Assembly (NCBI GenBank): GCA_905479535.1
Contig: CAJQMW010000311.1
Span: 1-12,151 of the forward strand
DNA length: 12,151 nucleotides
Source: an uncultured Maribacter sp.
GTDB taxonomy: Bacteria > Bacteroidota > Bacteroidia > Flavobacteriales > Flavobacteriaceae
Reading direction: 5' to 3'
Part shown: positions 1-6,048 of the stretch, piece by piece
How the letters are laid out: the number at the start of each line of letters is the position of its first letter
Numbering within the stretch: the stretch's first letter is position 1
Position numbers and translations under genes: made by a program
Notes under the pieces: generated by a model
The model's input: only the letters and a program-made list of their open reading frames with translations
What the model was told of the DNA's origin: nothing
The model's database searches: none

Positions 1-1
1 C

Positions 2-589
2 AATTGCACACCTATGGGAAATTTTTATTTTGAAAATGCCCAATCCTCCTTTAAGGACCGTTCAAGGGAACTTAAGTTGAACGACTATGGGGTAGGCCGT
101 GGATCTGTAGTTTTTGATATGGACAATGACGGGGACATGGATTTACTGGTAGTAAATCAAAAGCCAATCCTAGACTACCCTATCCCATCTATGACTAGAA
201 TATTCCGCAATGACCTATCAAACGGCAACTGGCTTAAAGTAGCCTTAAAAGGAATAGAAGCGGAATCAAATGGTATTGGATCCAGGATTACGGTAGTCTT
301 AAACGACAAAAAACTGATTCGCGAAATTGATGGGGGTGGCTCAAGTCATCTTTCCCAAAATTCCGTGATAGCACATTTTGGTCTGGGTAGTGCAACGGCC
401 ATAGATACATTACTTGTTGATTGGACTGGTGGAAATCAACAAATATTTACGCAAATAAATATAAATCAGCTTTTTAAAGTTACCGAAGTAAAACAAAAGA
501 CCAATTATAAAAGATTAATCCTTATCGGTATAGGTATATTTCTTCTCATCATCTCAATGACGTTCATATACAGAAAAAGAATAAAATAG
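2..589 (+). CDS. FG-GAP/ASPIC-UnbV repeat protein, 3' end only
   Basis: The reading frame is open from the window edge (N-C-T-P before the first Met at 14), so this is the C-terminal part of a longer gene. An FG-GAP/VCBS-type calcium-binding loop, DMDNDGDMDLLV, lies about 34 residues after that Met. It is followed by an ASPIC/UnbV domain, with GNWLKVALKG, NGIGSRITV, an HLSQNS segment, FGLG and a closing DWTGG. This domain order matches CRTAC1-like extracellular beta-propeller proteins, which are common in Bacteroidota and are often of unknown substrate. The last ~27 residues form a hydrophobic helix (RLILIGIGIFLLIISMTFIY) followed by a basic tail RKRIK, so the protein probably ends in a membrane anchor with its tail in the cytoplasm. 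I see no T9SS C-terminal domain and no LPXTG-like motif. The domain call is strong; the biological role is unknown. Confidence 0.85.
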   Translation, partial: NCTPMGNFYFENAQSSFKDRSRELKLNDYGVGRGSVVFDMDNDGDMDLLVVNQKPILDYPIPSMTRIFRNDLSNGNWLKVALKGIEAESNGIGSRITVVLNDKKLIREIDGGGSSHLSQNSVIAHFGLGSATAIDTLLVDWTGGNQQIFTQININQLFKVTEVKQKTNYKRLILIGIGIFLLIISMTFIYRKRIK

Positions 590-652
590 CGCTCTAATTA
601 AATCAAACGCAATTAGTTATTTTCCTACGGCTAAGAGGAGGCCAGATAGCTT

Positions 653-660
653 TATTTTTG
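653..660 (+). promoter_or_regulatory. possible -7 promoter motif upstream of the sigma factor gene
   Basis: The bases TATTTTTG match the Bacteroidota -7 consensus TAnnTTTG. No clear TTG (-33 element) sits about 19 bp upstream, and the leader to the ATG at 828 would be about 160 nt. The rest of the 590-827 spacer is AT-rich with no other feature I can support. A 6-bp inverted repeat, CTAATT/AATTAG at 594-616, lies just after the preceding gene and is too weak to call a terminator. Confidence 0.3.
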
Positions 661-827
661 TGTGAAACACTCTCTTAATCAACAATCAGAATATTCATTT
701 TACAAATTTTCCCATTTTAAAGATATTTAGAATTCATAAAACGGACATCCTCGAAATTAGTACTAAAAAAATGCAATAGATTTAAAATCCTTCGTCTTTA
801 ATAATGAATACAGCCTAAAAACCTTTA

Positions 828-1358
828 ATGGTTTCTAAGAAACAACAGCGTAACAACCTAAACCACTTCTTTAAAAATGAATATCATTCTTTAAAGGGCT
901 ACGTACGCTCAAAAATTGAGCATACTACGGACAGTGATGCGGAGGATATCATTCAGGACGTAGCGTTAAAAATTTTCTCTAGACCTTCTGATGCCTTACC
1001 CATCAATAATATTGGGGGCTTTGTTTACAATGCTATCAAAAATAGAATTATCGATATCATGCGAACAAAAAAAGACAGCATACAGAGTGAAAAAAATATT
1101 GAGGAACTGTGGACAGAATTCACCGCCATGTTCTATGAAGAAACCCAAACAAAATATCCTGAACAACTTAAAGAAAGTCTAAAGGGTGCCATAACCAAAT
1201 TAAAACCGGCATATCGCGATATCATAGTAGCCGTAGATTTTGAAGGGTACACCTATAGAGAAATCTCCGAGGAAACAGGTATTTCCCCAGGGACCTTAAT
1301 GTCCAGAAGACATAGGGCCATATCATTATTATTAAAACATTTAGAAAAGAATATGTAA
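828..1358 (+). CDS. ECF-like sigma-70 family RNA polymerase sigma factor
   Basis: This 176-residue protein has the two-domain layout of group IV (extracytoplasmic function) sigma factors. Region 2 spans about residues 14-82, with DAEDIIQDVALKIF at 37-50 (core RNA polymerase contact) and VYNAIKNRIIDIMRTKK at 66-82 (-10 recognition). A short linker with no region 3 follows. Region 4 lies at about 121-172, with KLKPAYRDIIV and the helix-turn-helix YREISEETGISPGTLMSRRH (-35 recognition). It would direct RNA polymerase to a small regulon. The start at 828 gives a normal N terminus. The next gene begins 10 bp after the stop, so the two are probably co-transcribed. No recognisable zinc-finger anti-sigma (HxxxCxxC) or FecR-type gene follows, so the signal input is unknown. 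Confidence 0.9.
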   Translation: MVSKKQQRNNLNHFFKNEYHSLKGYVRSKIEHTTDSDAEDIIQDVALKIFSRPSDALPINNIGGFVYNAIKNRIIDIMRTKKDSIQSEKNIEELWTEFTAMFYEETQTKYPEQLKESLKGAITKLKPAYRDIIVAVDFEGYTYREISEETGISPGTLMSRRHRAISLLLKHLEKNM

Positions 1359-1368
1359 AAAATAAATT

Positions 1369-1776
1369 ATGGAAAATAAAGATCAAATTGAAAGACATGT
1401 AGAGCAAAAAGTAAAGCATTTTGTTACCAAGGCAGTAAAAGTTCTGTTTTTTATAGTACTCGGTATTGCCATAGCTTTTTTAATAGGTTATATCGTTATG
1501 CGCCTATGGAATTGGCTGATGCCAGAACTATTTGGATTACCGATGGTGGGGTACTGGCAAGCCGTGGGTATTCTTATTCTGGCAAAAATCATCTTTGGTT
1601 TTGGTGGAGGTGATGGGCCAGGAAAAAGCACAAGATCAAAAAAGAAAGCATTTTCCGAAAAATGCGGCCCTGTAAGAAAAGACTTTTCCGAATGGAAACA
1701 TTACGATGCCTTCTGGAAAGAGGAAGGTGAAGAAGCGTACCATAATTATATAGAAAGAATCAAAAAAGAGAACTAA
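1369..1776 (+). CDS. two-helix membrane protein linked to sigma factor, unknown function
   Basis: I do not recognise a named domain in this 135-residue protein. A charged N terminus (residues 1-23) leads into a hydrophobic helix at about 24-46. A conserved-looking stretch WNWLMPELFGLP follows at 47-58, then a second hydrophobic segment at about 61-78 ending FGFGGG. The C-terminal half is hydrophilic, with a Lys/Arg-rich patch (85-93) and an aromatic/acidic end containing EWKHYDAFWKEEGEEAYHNY. The positive charges suggest that both termini are cytoplasmic, with a short periplasmic loop. The gene lies 10 bp downstream of the sigma factor, so a role in holding or tuning it at the membrane is plausible, but this is inference from position. 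Similar membrane proteins next to sigma factors occur in other Flavobacteria from memory, usually as hypothetical proteins. Confidence 0.75.
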   Translation: MENKDQIERHVEQKVKHFVTKAVKVLFFIVLGIAIAFLIGYIVMRLWNWLMPELFGLPMVGYWQAVGILILAKIIFGFGGGDGPGKSTRSKKKAFSEKCGPVRKDFSEWKHYDAFWKEEGEEAYHNYIERIKKEN

Positions 1777-1925
1777 TGGCCTTTGATAAGAAAGATTTTA
1801 ACAAACGAAAATACAACTATCGTTACAGGCCATTTTTTTGGAGTATTCATATAAAGCCCAGTGCTACAACCAATGTAGCTGAAAGTACAGGTAGCAGTAC
1901 CTGCCTTTCCGAAGACGATTCTTAA
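1776..1925 (+). CDS. small basic/aromatic ORF, 49 aa, translationally coupled
   Basis: The ATG shares its A with the TAA stop of the preceding gene (TAATG), a layout typical of translational coupling by re-initiation. The 49 residues divide into a basic, aromatic N-terminal half (MAFDKKDFNKRKYNYRYRPF, then FWSIHIK) and a polar Ser/Thr/acidic tail ending CLSEDDS. There is no signal peptide or membrane segment. I know no family for it. The overlap and the contrasting halves favour a real small protein over chance, but it is too short to be sure. If real, it is the third member of the sigma factor unit. A 6-bp hairpin, CAGGTA-GCAG-TACCTG at 1888-1903, lies in its 3' part. Confidence 0.5.
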   Translation: MAFDKKDFNKRKYNYRYRPFFWSIHIKPSATTNVAESTGSSTCLSEDDS

Positions 1926-1958
1926 ACGATAACAAAATGTTAAATAATTGTGAAACCA

Positions 1959-1988
1959 AGGAAACTTTTAATGTTTTTAAAGTTTCCT
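1959..1988 (+). promoter_or_regulatory. inverted repeat, likely TetR operator
   Basis: AGGAAACTTT (1959-1968) and AAAGTTTCCT (1979-1988) form a perfect 10-bp inverted repeat with a 10-bp spacer. It ends 4 bp before a TAnnTTTG promoter motif and 21 bp before the preferred tetR start at 2010. A dimeric repressor bound here would cover the -33 region of that promoter. No T-run follows the right arm, which argues against a terminator. TetR regulators of efflux operons commonly repress themselves through such sites; binding by this TetR is inferred. Confidence 0.6.
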
Positions 1989-1992
1989 ACTG

Positions 1993-2000
1993 TACATTTG
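1993..2000 (+). promoter_or_regulatory. -7 promoter motif TAnnTTTG for the tetR-efflux operon
   Basis: TACATTTG matches the Bacteroidota -7 consensus exactly. A transcript starting a few bases downstream would begin only a few nucleotides before the ATG at 2010, so the tetR message may be nearly leaderless. The expected -33 TTG is not obvious, because the inverted repeat at 1959-1988 occupies that position. The site supports starting tetR at 2010 rather than further upstream. Confidence 0.5.
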
Positions 2001-2009
2001 CCATCGATT

Positions 2010-2615
2010 ATGAAGGAAAATATCTTAACGAAGGCGACAGAATTATTTTTGGAACAAGGTTTCAAAAGTGTGACCATGGATGATTTGGCCAATGAAATGG
2101 GTATTTCCAAAAAAACTATCTATGCTCATTTTGACAACAAGACCAAATTGGTGCAAGAATGTACGCTAGAACTTTTTCATTTTATACAAGGAGGGATTGA
2201 TGATATCATCGCTCTTAAGAAAAACCCGATTGTAGAGCTTTACGAAATTAAAAAGTTCGTAATGATGCATTTGAAGGGAGAAAAATCCTCACCGGAATAT
2301 CAGTTACAAAAATATTATCCAGAAACACACATGGCCCTTAAAACCAAACACTTTGAGATGATGCAGGAATGTGTTCTGGACAATGTAAGAAGGGGGGTCG
2401 ACTTGGGAATATATAGGGAAAACCTCAATGTAGATTTCGTGTCCAGAATCTATTTTTCAGGTGTTACCAGTATTAAAGATCAAAAGCTCTTTCCCGTTAG
2501 CCTATTTCCAATTTCAGAACTTATGGATGTTTATTTGGAATACCATTTAAGAGGAATCGTAACGCCCAAAGGAAGAAAAATACTAAAAACTATCATCAAC
2601 TCAAACCAAGAATAA
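2010..2615 (+). CDS. TetR/AcrR family transcriptional regulator of the efflux operon
   Basis: Counted from Met at 2010, this 201-residue protein starts MKENILTKATELFLEQGF. The canonical TetR helix-turn-helix follows at about residues 21-46 (VTMDDLANEMGISKKTIYAH, then FDNKTKLV). The C-terminal ~150 residues are helical and variable, as expected for the ligand-binding and dimerisation domain. Longer in-frame starts exist at GTG 1950 and ATG 1971. They would add residues of no TetR character and put the operator and promoter motif inside the coding region, so 2010 is preferred. The stop codon abuts the ATG of the TolC gene, which implies one transcript. It is probably a local repressor released when a pump substrate binds; the ligand cannot be read from the sequence. 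Confidence 0.92.
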   Translation: MKENILTKATELFLEQGFKSVTMDDLANEMGISKKTIYAHFDNKTKLVQECTLELFHFIQGGIDDIIALKKNPIVELYEIKKFVMMHLKGEKSSPEYQLQKYYPETHMALKTKHFEMMQECVLDNVRRGVDLGIYRENLNVDFVSRIYFSGVTSIKDQKLFPVSLFPISELMDVYLEYHLRGIVTPKGRKILKTIINSNQE

Positions 2616-3953
2616 ATGCAATCTTTTAAATTCATACTTATAGCGATGTTGGTTAGTAGCTGGTCCTTTGGTCAGGAGCAAACCTATAGTTTCACGTTGC
2701 AGGAAGCTATCGACTTCGCATTAAAAAATAATTATAGTGCCATAAACGCGGATAGGGATGTTCTGGATGCCCAAAAACAAAAATGGGAAACTATTGCAAC
2801 CGGTCTACCCCAAATCAGCGGAGCCGTTAGTTATCAGAACCTGTTGATCCAACAAGTGGTACAGTTACCCGGAGAGATTATTCCCGATGGCGAACCAGGA
2901 ACTTTCGTTGAAGTGGTCTTTGGACAGCCTCAGCAGGTTAATGCCGCAGCGACTTTAAGGCAACAGCTTTTTGATGGCTCGTATATTGTGGGTGTGCAAG
3001 CAACAAAAGCTTTTTTGAGTTACAGCGCAAATAATAAGGAGAAAACAGAACAGGAGGTTAGAAAGGCGGTGGTTGAGGCTTATGGTAATGTATTATTGGC
3101 AGAAGAAAGTGTAGTAATTCTTGAAAAGAACAAAGCGACACTGGAAAAGAACCTTTTTGAAACCACCAAAATCTATGAAAACGGATTGGGTGATGAGGAG
3201 AGCGTTGATCAGTTACAGATTACACTTTCAGGTGTAGAAAATCAGCTAAAAAACGCCATTCGATTAAAGGATATTACGCATCAAATGCTCAATCTGATCA
3301 TGGGAATTGCCTTGGATGCCCCTACGAAGTTGGAAGAAGATTTAGATAACCTTGCACAAAGACAGATAGACCTAAATCTTTTAGAAAGTGAACTGAACAT
3401 AGAGAACAATGTAGACTACAAATTGATTACCAACCTGAACGAACAACGCTATTTTGAATGGAAACTGGCAAAGAGCAGGGCATTACCTACCCTTAATGCA
3501 TTTGCTACGTACGGAGGTCTTTCTTTTGGAGAGGAGTTCTCTTTTTTTGATAATGGGCAGGAGTGGTTTGAATTTTCGACCATTGGCGTGGATTTGAACA
3601 TTCCAATTTTCAGTTCTTTTAAGCGAAGTGCAAGTACACAGCGTGCAAAAATTGCCCTTGAGAAGGCAAAAACCCAATTGACCGAAACCCAAGAACAAAT
3701 TCGTCTCCAATTGGAAAACGCTAAAAGCAATTATACCCTTGCCATTGAACAATATGACACTTCTAAGAATAATTTGAATCTTGCGGAACGCATAGAAAAT
3801 AAAAATCAAATTAAGTATTTTGAAGGGATAGCCTCTAGTTTTGAACTCAGACAAGCACAAACACAGCTCTACACCGCGCAAAACGAATATTTACAATCCA
3901 TGGTGGAGGTGATTAACAAGAAAACCGAATTGGAAATTATTCTTAATGAGTAA
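2616..3953 (+). CDS. TolC family outer-membrane efflux channel
   Basis: This 445-residue protein begins with a signal peptide (MQSFKFILIAMLVSSWSFG) probably cut before QEQ. It then opens with the usual OEP start, SFTLQEAIDFALKNNY. Two outer-membrane-efflux-protein repeats follow, at about residues 26-225 and 255-440, each rich in long amphipathic coiled-coil helices. The second ends with the typical FEGIASSFELRQAQTQLYTA segment. Such proteins trimerise into an outer-membrane barrel with a periplasmic helical tunnel and receive substrate from an RND pump through an adaptor; here both partners are encoded downstream. The ATG follows the tetR stop with no gap and no Shine-Dalgarno sequence, so translation is probably coupled. 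Length and domain order are normal for the family. Confidence 0.95.
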   Translation: MQSFKFILIAMLVSSWSFGQEQTYSFTLQEAIDFALKNNYSAINADRDVLDAQKQKWETIATGLPQISGAVSYQNLLIQQVVQLPGEIIPDGEPGTFVEVVFGQPQQVNAAATLRQQLFDGSYIVGVQATKAFLSYSANNKEKTEQEVRKAVVEAYGNVLLAEESVVILEKNKATLEKNLFETTKIYENGLGDEESVDQLQITLSGVENQLKNAIRLKDITHQMLNLIMGIALDAPTKLEEDLDNLAQRQIDLNLLESELNIENNVDYKLITNLNEQRYFEWKLAKSRALPTLNAFATYGGLSFGEEFSFFDNGQEWFEFSTIGVDLNIPIFSSFKRSASTQRAKIALEKAKTQLTETQEQIRLQLENAKSNYTLAIEQYDTSKNNLNLAERIENKNQIKYFEGIASSFELRQAQTQLYTAQNEYLQSMVEVINKKTELEIILNE

Positions 3954-3955
3954 AA

Positions 3956-3989
3956 AAGTTTATGGTTTATAAGTAGATAAGTTTATAAA
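3956..3989 (+). repeat. degenerate 7-8 bp repeats before the first S23 ORF
   Basis: The spacer between tolC and the first S23 ORF contains GTTTATG (3958) directly followed by GTTTATA (3965). A second AAGTTTAT at 3979-3986 repeats the one at 3956-3963. The unit is about 7-8 bp and imperfect. It resembles, in organisation but not in sequence, the arrays at 5570-5610 and 6005-6046 around the second S23 ORF. Confidence 0.45.
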
Positions 3990-4008
3990 TCATACTTAAA
4001 CTAAAGAA

Positions 4009-4371
4009 ATGAAAATATTCTCCTTTGAAAAATTAAACGTTTGGCAGAAAGCGAGGCAACTGGCTGTTTTGATATATAAAAGCACCAAGGCTTTTCCTGA
4101 AGATGAACGTTTTGGACTAATCAGTCAAATGAGGCGCTGTTCAGTTTCTATTTCATCCAATATTGCAGAGGGAACAGGCAGACACTCTCCGAAAGACAAA
4201 GCTCGCTTTACCGAAATTGCATTTGGTTCCGCTTTGGAATTATTGAACCAAGCAGTTTTAAGTAATGACCTTGAATTTCTATCGGATAACCTTTACCAGA
4301 AAATAAGGTCCGAATTAACAGAGATTACCGCAATGCTTGACGGACTATATAAATCACAGATAAACTCATAA
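4009..4371 (+). CDS. S23-type four-helix bundle protein (first copy)
   Basis: This 120-residue protein matches the family first described from ORFs in 23S rRNA intervening sequences (four helix bundle protein, TIGR02436). Hallmarks are FEKLNVWQKAR near the N terminus, FPEDERFGLISQMRR at 29-43, VSISSNIAEGTGR at 46-58 and a helical C-terminal half. Family members are small, probably oligomeric helical bundles; free-standing copies are numerous in Bacteroidota and of unknown function. A related fold is the Avd accessory protein of diversity-generating retroelements, but no reverse transcriptase is present here. The gene lies between tolC and the adaptor gene in the same direction, with 55 bp before and 34 bp after it, so it is probably carried on the efflux transcript. 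Confidence 0.9.
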   Translation: MKIFSFEKLNVWQKARQLAVLIYKSTKAFPEDERFGLISQMRRCSVSISSNIAEGTGRHSPKDKARFTEIAFGSALELLNQAVLSNDLEFLSDNLYQKIRSELTEITAMLDGLYKSQINS

Positions 4372-4405
4372 ACCAATACACATATCAACTTTTAAAATAT
4401 TAAAG

Positions 4406-5572
4406 ATGAAAAACATAATCTACCTATTCACTTTTACAGTACTCCTTTCCTCTTGTGGAAGTACTTCGGAACAGACCATTGGAGATTTAATCGCACAAGG
4501 AGATTTGGAAACGCTTAGGGCGAAAAAAAATGAAATATCCGAAAAGCAAAAAGCCATTAACTCAGACCTGAAACAACTGGATTCTGCAATTTCCGTCTTA
4601 AGTGGTGAAGGAAATCTTCCGTTAATAACCACAATAACCGCTCAAGCGGAAACCTTTAATCATTTTCTGGAATTACAAGGCGATGTTAAAACAAAACAGA
4701 ACGTTCTTATCTATCCAGAAATGGCCGGAACATTGCAGCGTGTTTACGTTAAAGAAGGGGAAAGGGTTTCCAAAGGCCAGTTATTAGCTTCTATAGATGA
4801 TGGCGGTATGGGTAGCCAATTGGCCCAATTAAAGACACAGGCCGCATTGGCTAAAACTACTTTTGAACGTCAAAAACGTCTTTGGGACCAAAAAATAGGT
4901 TCCGAGATACAGTTCCTGCAGGCCAAGTCAAATTATGAGACTACCGAGAGTGCGGTTAGGCAAGCACAAAGTCAATTGGGAAAATCGACTATCCGAGCAC
5001 CTTTTTCAGGAATTATTGATAATGTTATTAAAGACCAAGGAACGGTCGTGGCTCCAGGTCCCGGTTCTGAGATTTTCAGGATTGTCAACCTTTCGGATAT
5101 GTACATTGAAGTTGAAGTACCTGAGAATTATTTGAATAGTGTTCAAGAGGGTAAAGAGGCCATTGTATATTTTCCAGTTTTGGAGGATACGGTCACCTCC
5201 AAAATAAGACAAACAGGAAATTTCATCAACCCGGCAAATAGGGCGTTCACCGTTGAAGTTGCCGTACCTAATAAAAATGGCAACATTAAACCCAACCTTA
5301 GCGCTAAAGTGAGCCTTAATGATTACACCAGCGATGATGCCATTTTGGTCCCACAGAGTATTATTTCTGAAAATGCCGAGGGACAGCAATATTTATACGT
5401 GGCTAAAAATATATCAGATGATAAAGCCGTAGCCTCTAGACAAATCATAACCACAGGAAGAACCCAAGGTAATATGGTAGAAGTACTTTCCGGTGTTTCC
5501 GATGGTGATGTATTGATAAAAGAAGGGGCAAGAAGCGTTAAGGAAGGTCAAAATATAAAAATCCTAGACTAG
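4406..5572 (+). CDS. RND efflux periplasmic adaptor (membrane-fusion protein), lipoprotein
   Basis: The 388-residue protein starts with a lipoprotein signal, hydrophobic residues 3-14 and lipobox LSSC with Cys17. A charged helical segment at about 25-66 (IGDLIAQGDLETLRAKKNEI onward) looks like an extra N-terminal coiled coil before the core. A lipoyl half-domain follows at about 92-131 (AGTLQRVYVKEGERVSKGQL). Next come an alpha-hairpin at ~134-190, the second lipoyl half at 195-207 (TIRAPFSGIIDNV), a beta-barrel with RIVNLSDMYIEVEVPENYL, and a membrane-proximal domain (ILVPQSII near 312). It would bridge the RND pump to the TolC channel. The stop codon TAG is the first three bases of a heptamer repeat array. 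Confidence 0.93.
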   Translation: MKNIIYLFTFTVLLSSCGSTSEQTIGDLIAQGDLETLRAKKNEISEKQKAINSDLKQLDSAISVLSGEGNLPLITTITAQAETFNHFLELQGDVKTKQNVLIYPEMAGTLQRVYVKEGERVSKGQLLASIDDGGMGSQLAQLKTQAALAKTTFERQKRLWDQKIGSEIQFLQAKSNYETTESAVRQAQSQLGKSTIRAPFSGIIDNVIKDQGTVVAPGPGSEIFRIVNLSDMYIEVEVPENYLNSVQEGKEAIVYFPVLEDTVTSKIRQTGNFINPANRAFTVEVAVPNKNGNIKPNLSAKVSLNDYTSDDAILVPQSIISENAEGQQYLYVAKNISDDKAVASRQIITTGRTQGNMVEVLSGVSDGDVLIKEGARSVKEGQNIKILD

Positions 5573-5610
5573 ACGGTAGACGGTAGACGGTAGACGGTAG
5601 ACGGTAGACG
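5570..5610 (+). repeat. TAGACGG heptamer tandem array
   Basis: Five perfect copies of TAGACGG (5570-5604) are followed by TAGACG (5605-5610). The first three bases of the first copy are the stop codon of the adaptor gene. Seven is not a multiple of three, so the TAG falls in all three frames across any three copies. Copy-number change by slippage would alter only the spacing to the next gene, not the adaptor protein. No function is known to me. Confidence 0.95.
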
Positions 5611-5623
5611 AATCAATAAGTAT

Positions 5624-6007
5624 ATGCAAGAAATCAAATTTGCTTTTGAAGATTTGAAAGTTTATGAAAAGGCCCTGGATTTTGTGGATACAGCTTACTT
5701 ACTGTCCAGAAATTTTCCAAAAACCGAGACCTATGGATTATCCTCTCAACTTACGCGTGCAGCAACTTCTATTGCTCTGAACATCGCAGAAGGTGCTGGT
5801 GATACTAATCCGCAATTCAATAGGTTTTTACAAATAGCCATAGATTCTGTAAAGGAATGTGTTGTTTGTGCAAGGATAGCTAGGCGACAAGAATTTATAT
5901 CTGAAGAACAAGAAAATGATTCGAGGACTAGACTAGAAGAACTTTCAAAAATGATTACGGGACTTCAAAAATACTTAAGAACCAATAAGAATAACGTCAA
6001 CAGATAA
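5624..6007 (+). CDS. S23-type four-helix bundle protein (second copy)
   Basis: This 127-residue protein belongs to the same family as the ORF at 4009-4371. It has FEDLKVYEKALDFV at 8-21, FPKTETYGLSSQLTRA at 31-46, TSIALNIAEGAGD at 48-60 and a helical second half (SVKECVVCARIARRQEFIS). The two copies share the family signature but differ widely elsewhere, so they are not a recent tandem duplication and probably represent separate subfamilies. The gene sits between the adaptor and pump genes, with a TAGACGG array before it and a second heptameric array beginning at its own stop codon. The start at 5624 is the first Met giving the normal N terminus. Its link to efflux is positional only. Confidence 0.9.
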   Translation: MQEIKFAFEDLKVYEKALDFVDTAYLLSRNFPKTETYGLSSQLTRAATSIALNIAEGAGDTNPQFNRFLQIAIDSVKECVVCARIARRQEFISEEQENDSRTRLEELSKMITGLQKYLRTNKNNVNR

Positions 6008-6046
6008 CCACTAACGTCTAAAGACGACAAACTAAAGACTAACAAC
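6005..6046 (+). repeat. degenerate TAA-heptamer array after the second S23 ORF
   Basis: Reading from the TAA stop codon in steps of seven gives TAACCAC, TAACGTC, TAAAGAC, GACAAAC, TAAAGAC and TAACAAC; the RND start codon follows two bases later. Five of the six units begin with TAA, and TAAAGAC occurs twice exactly 14 bp apart. A short palindrome, CGTCT-AA-AGACG (6015-6026), is embedded and shares AGACG with the upstream TAGACGG array. Confidence 0.7.
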
Positions 6047-6048
6047 AA

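Noticed and set aside
594..616. CTAATT/AATTAG as a terminator of the first gene
   Set aside because: The stem is six AT-rich pairs with an 11-base loop; too weak to call.
1888..1903. Hairpin CAGGTA-GCAG-TACCTG as a terminator
   Set aside because: No T-run follows and it lies inside the 49-residue ORF; kept only as a remark on that ORF.
1930..1942. Palindrome TAACA-AAA-TGTTA as a second operator or a terminator of the sigma unit
   Set aside because: Only five AT-rich pairs and no T-run; common by chance in this base composition.
5570..5610. CRISPR-like repeat array
   Set aside because: The unit is 7 bp with no spacers between copies and there are no cas genes nearby; it is a simple tandem repeat.
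4009..6007. A diversity-generating retroelement, suggested by Avd-like four-helix proteins
   Set aside because: No reverse transcriptase gene and no template/variable repeat pair are present in the window; both ORFs match the S23 signature only.
4009..6007. rRNA intervening sequences, because S23 proteins were first found in 23S rRNA
   Set aside because: No rRNA sequence surrounds either ORF; both sit between protein-coding genes.
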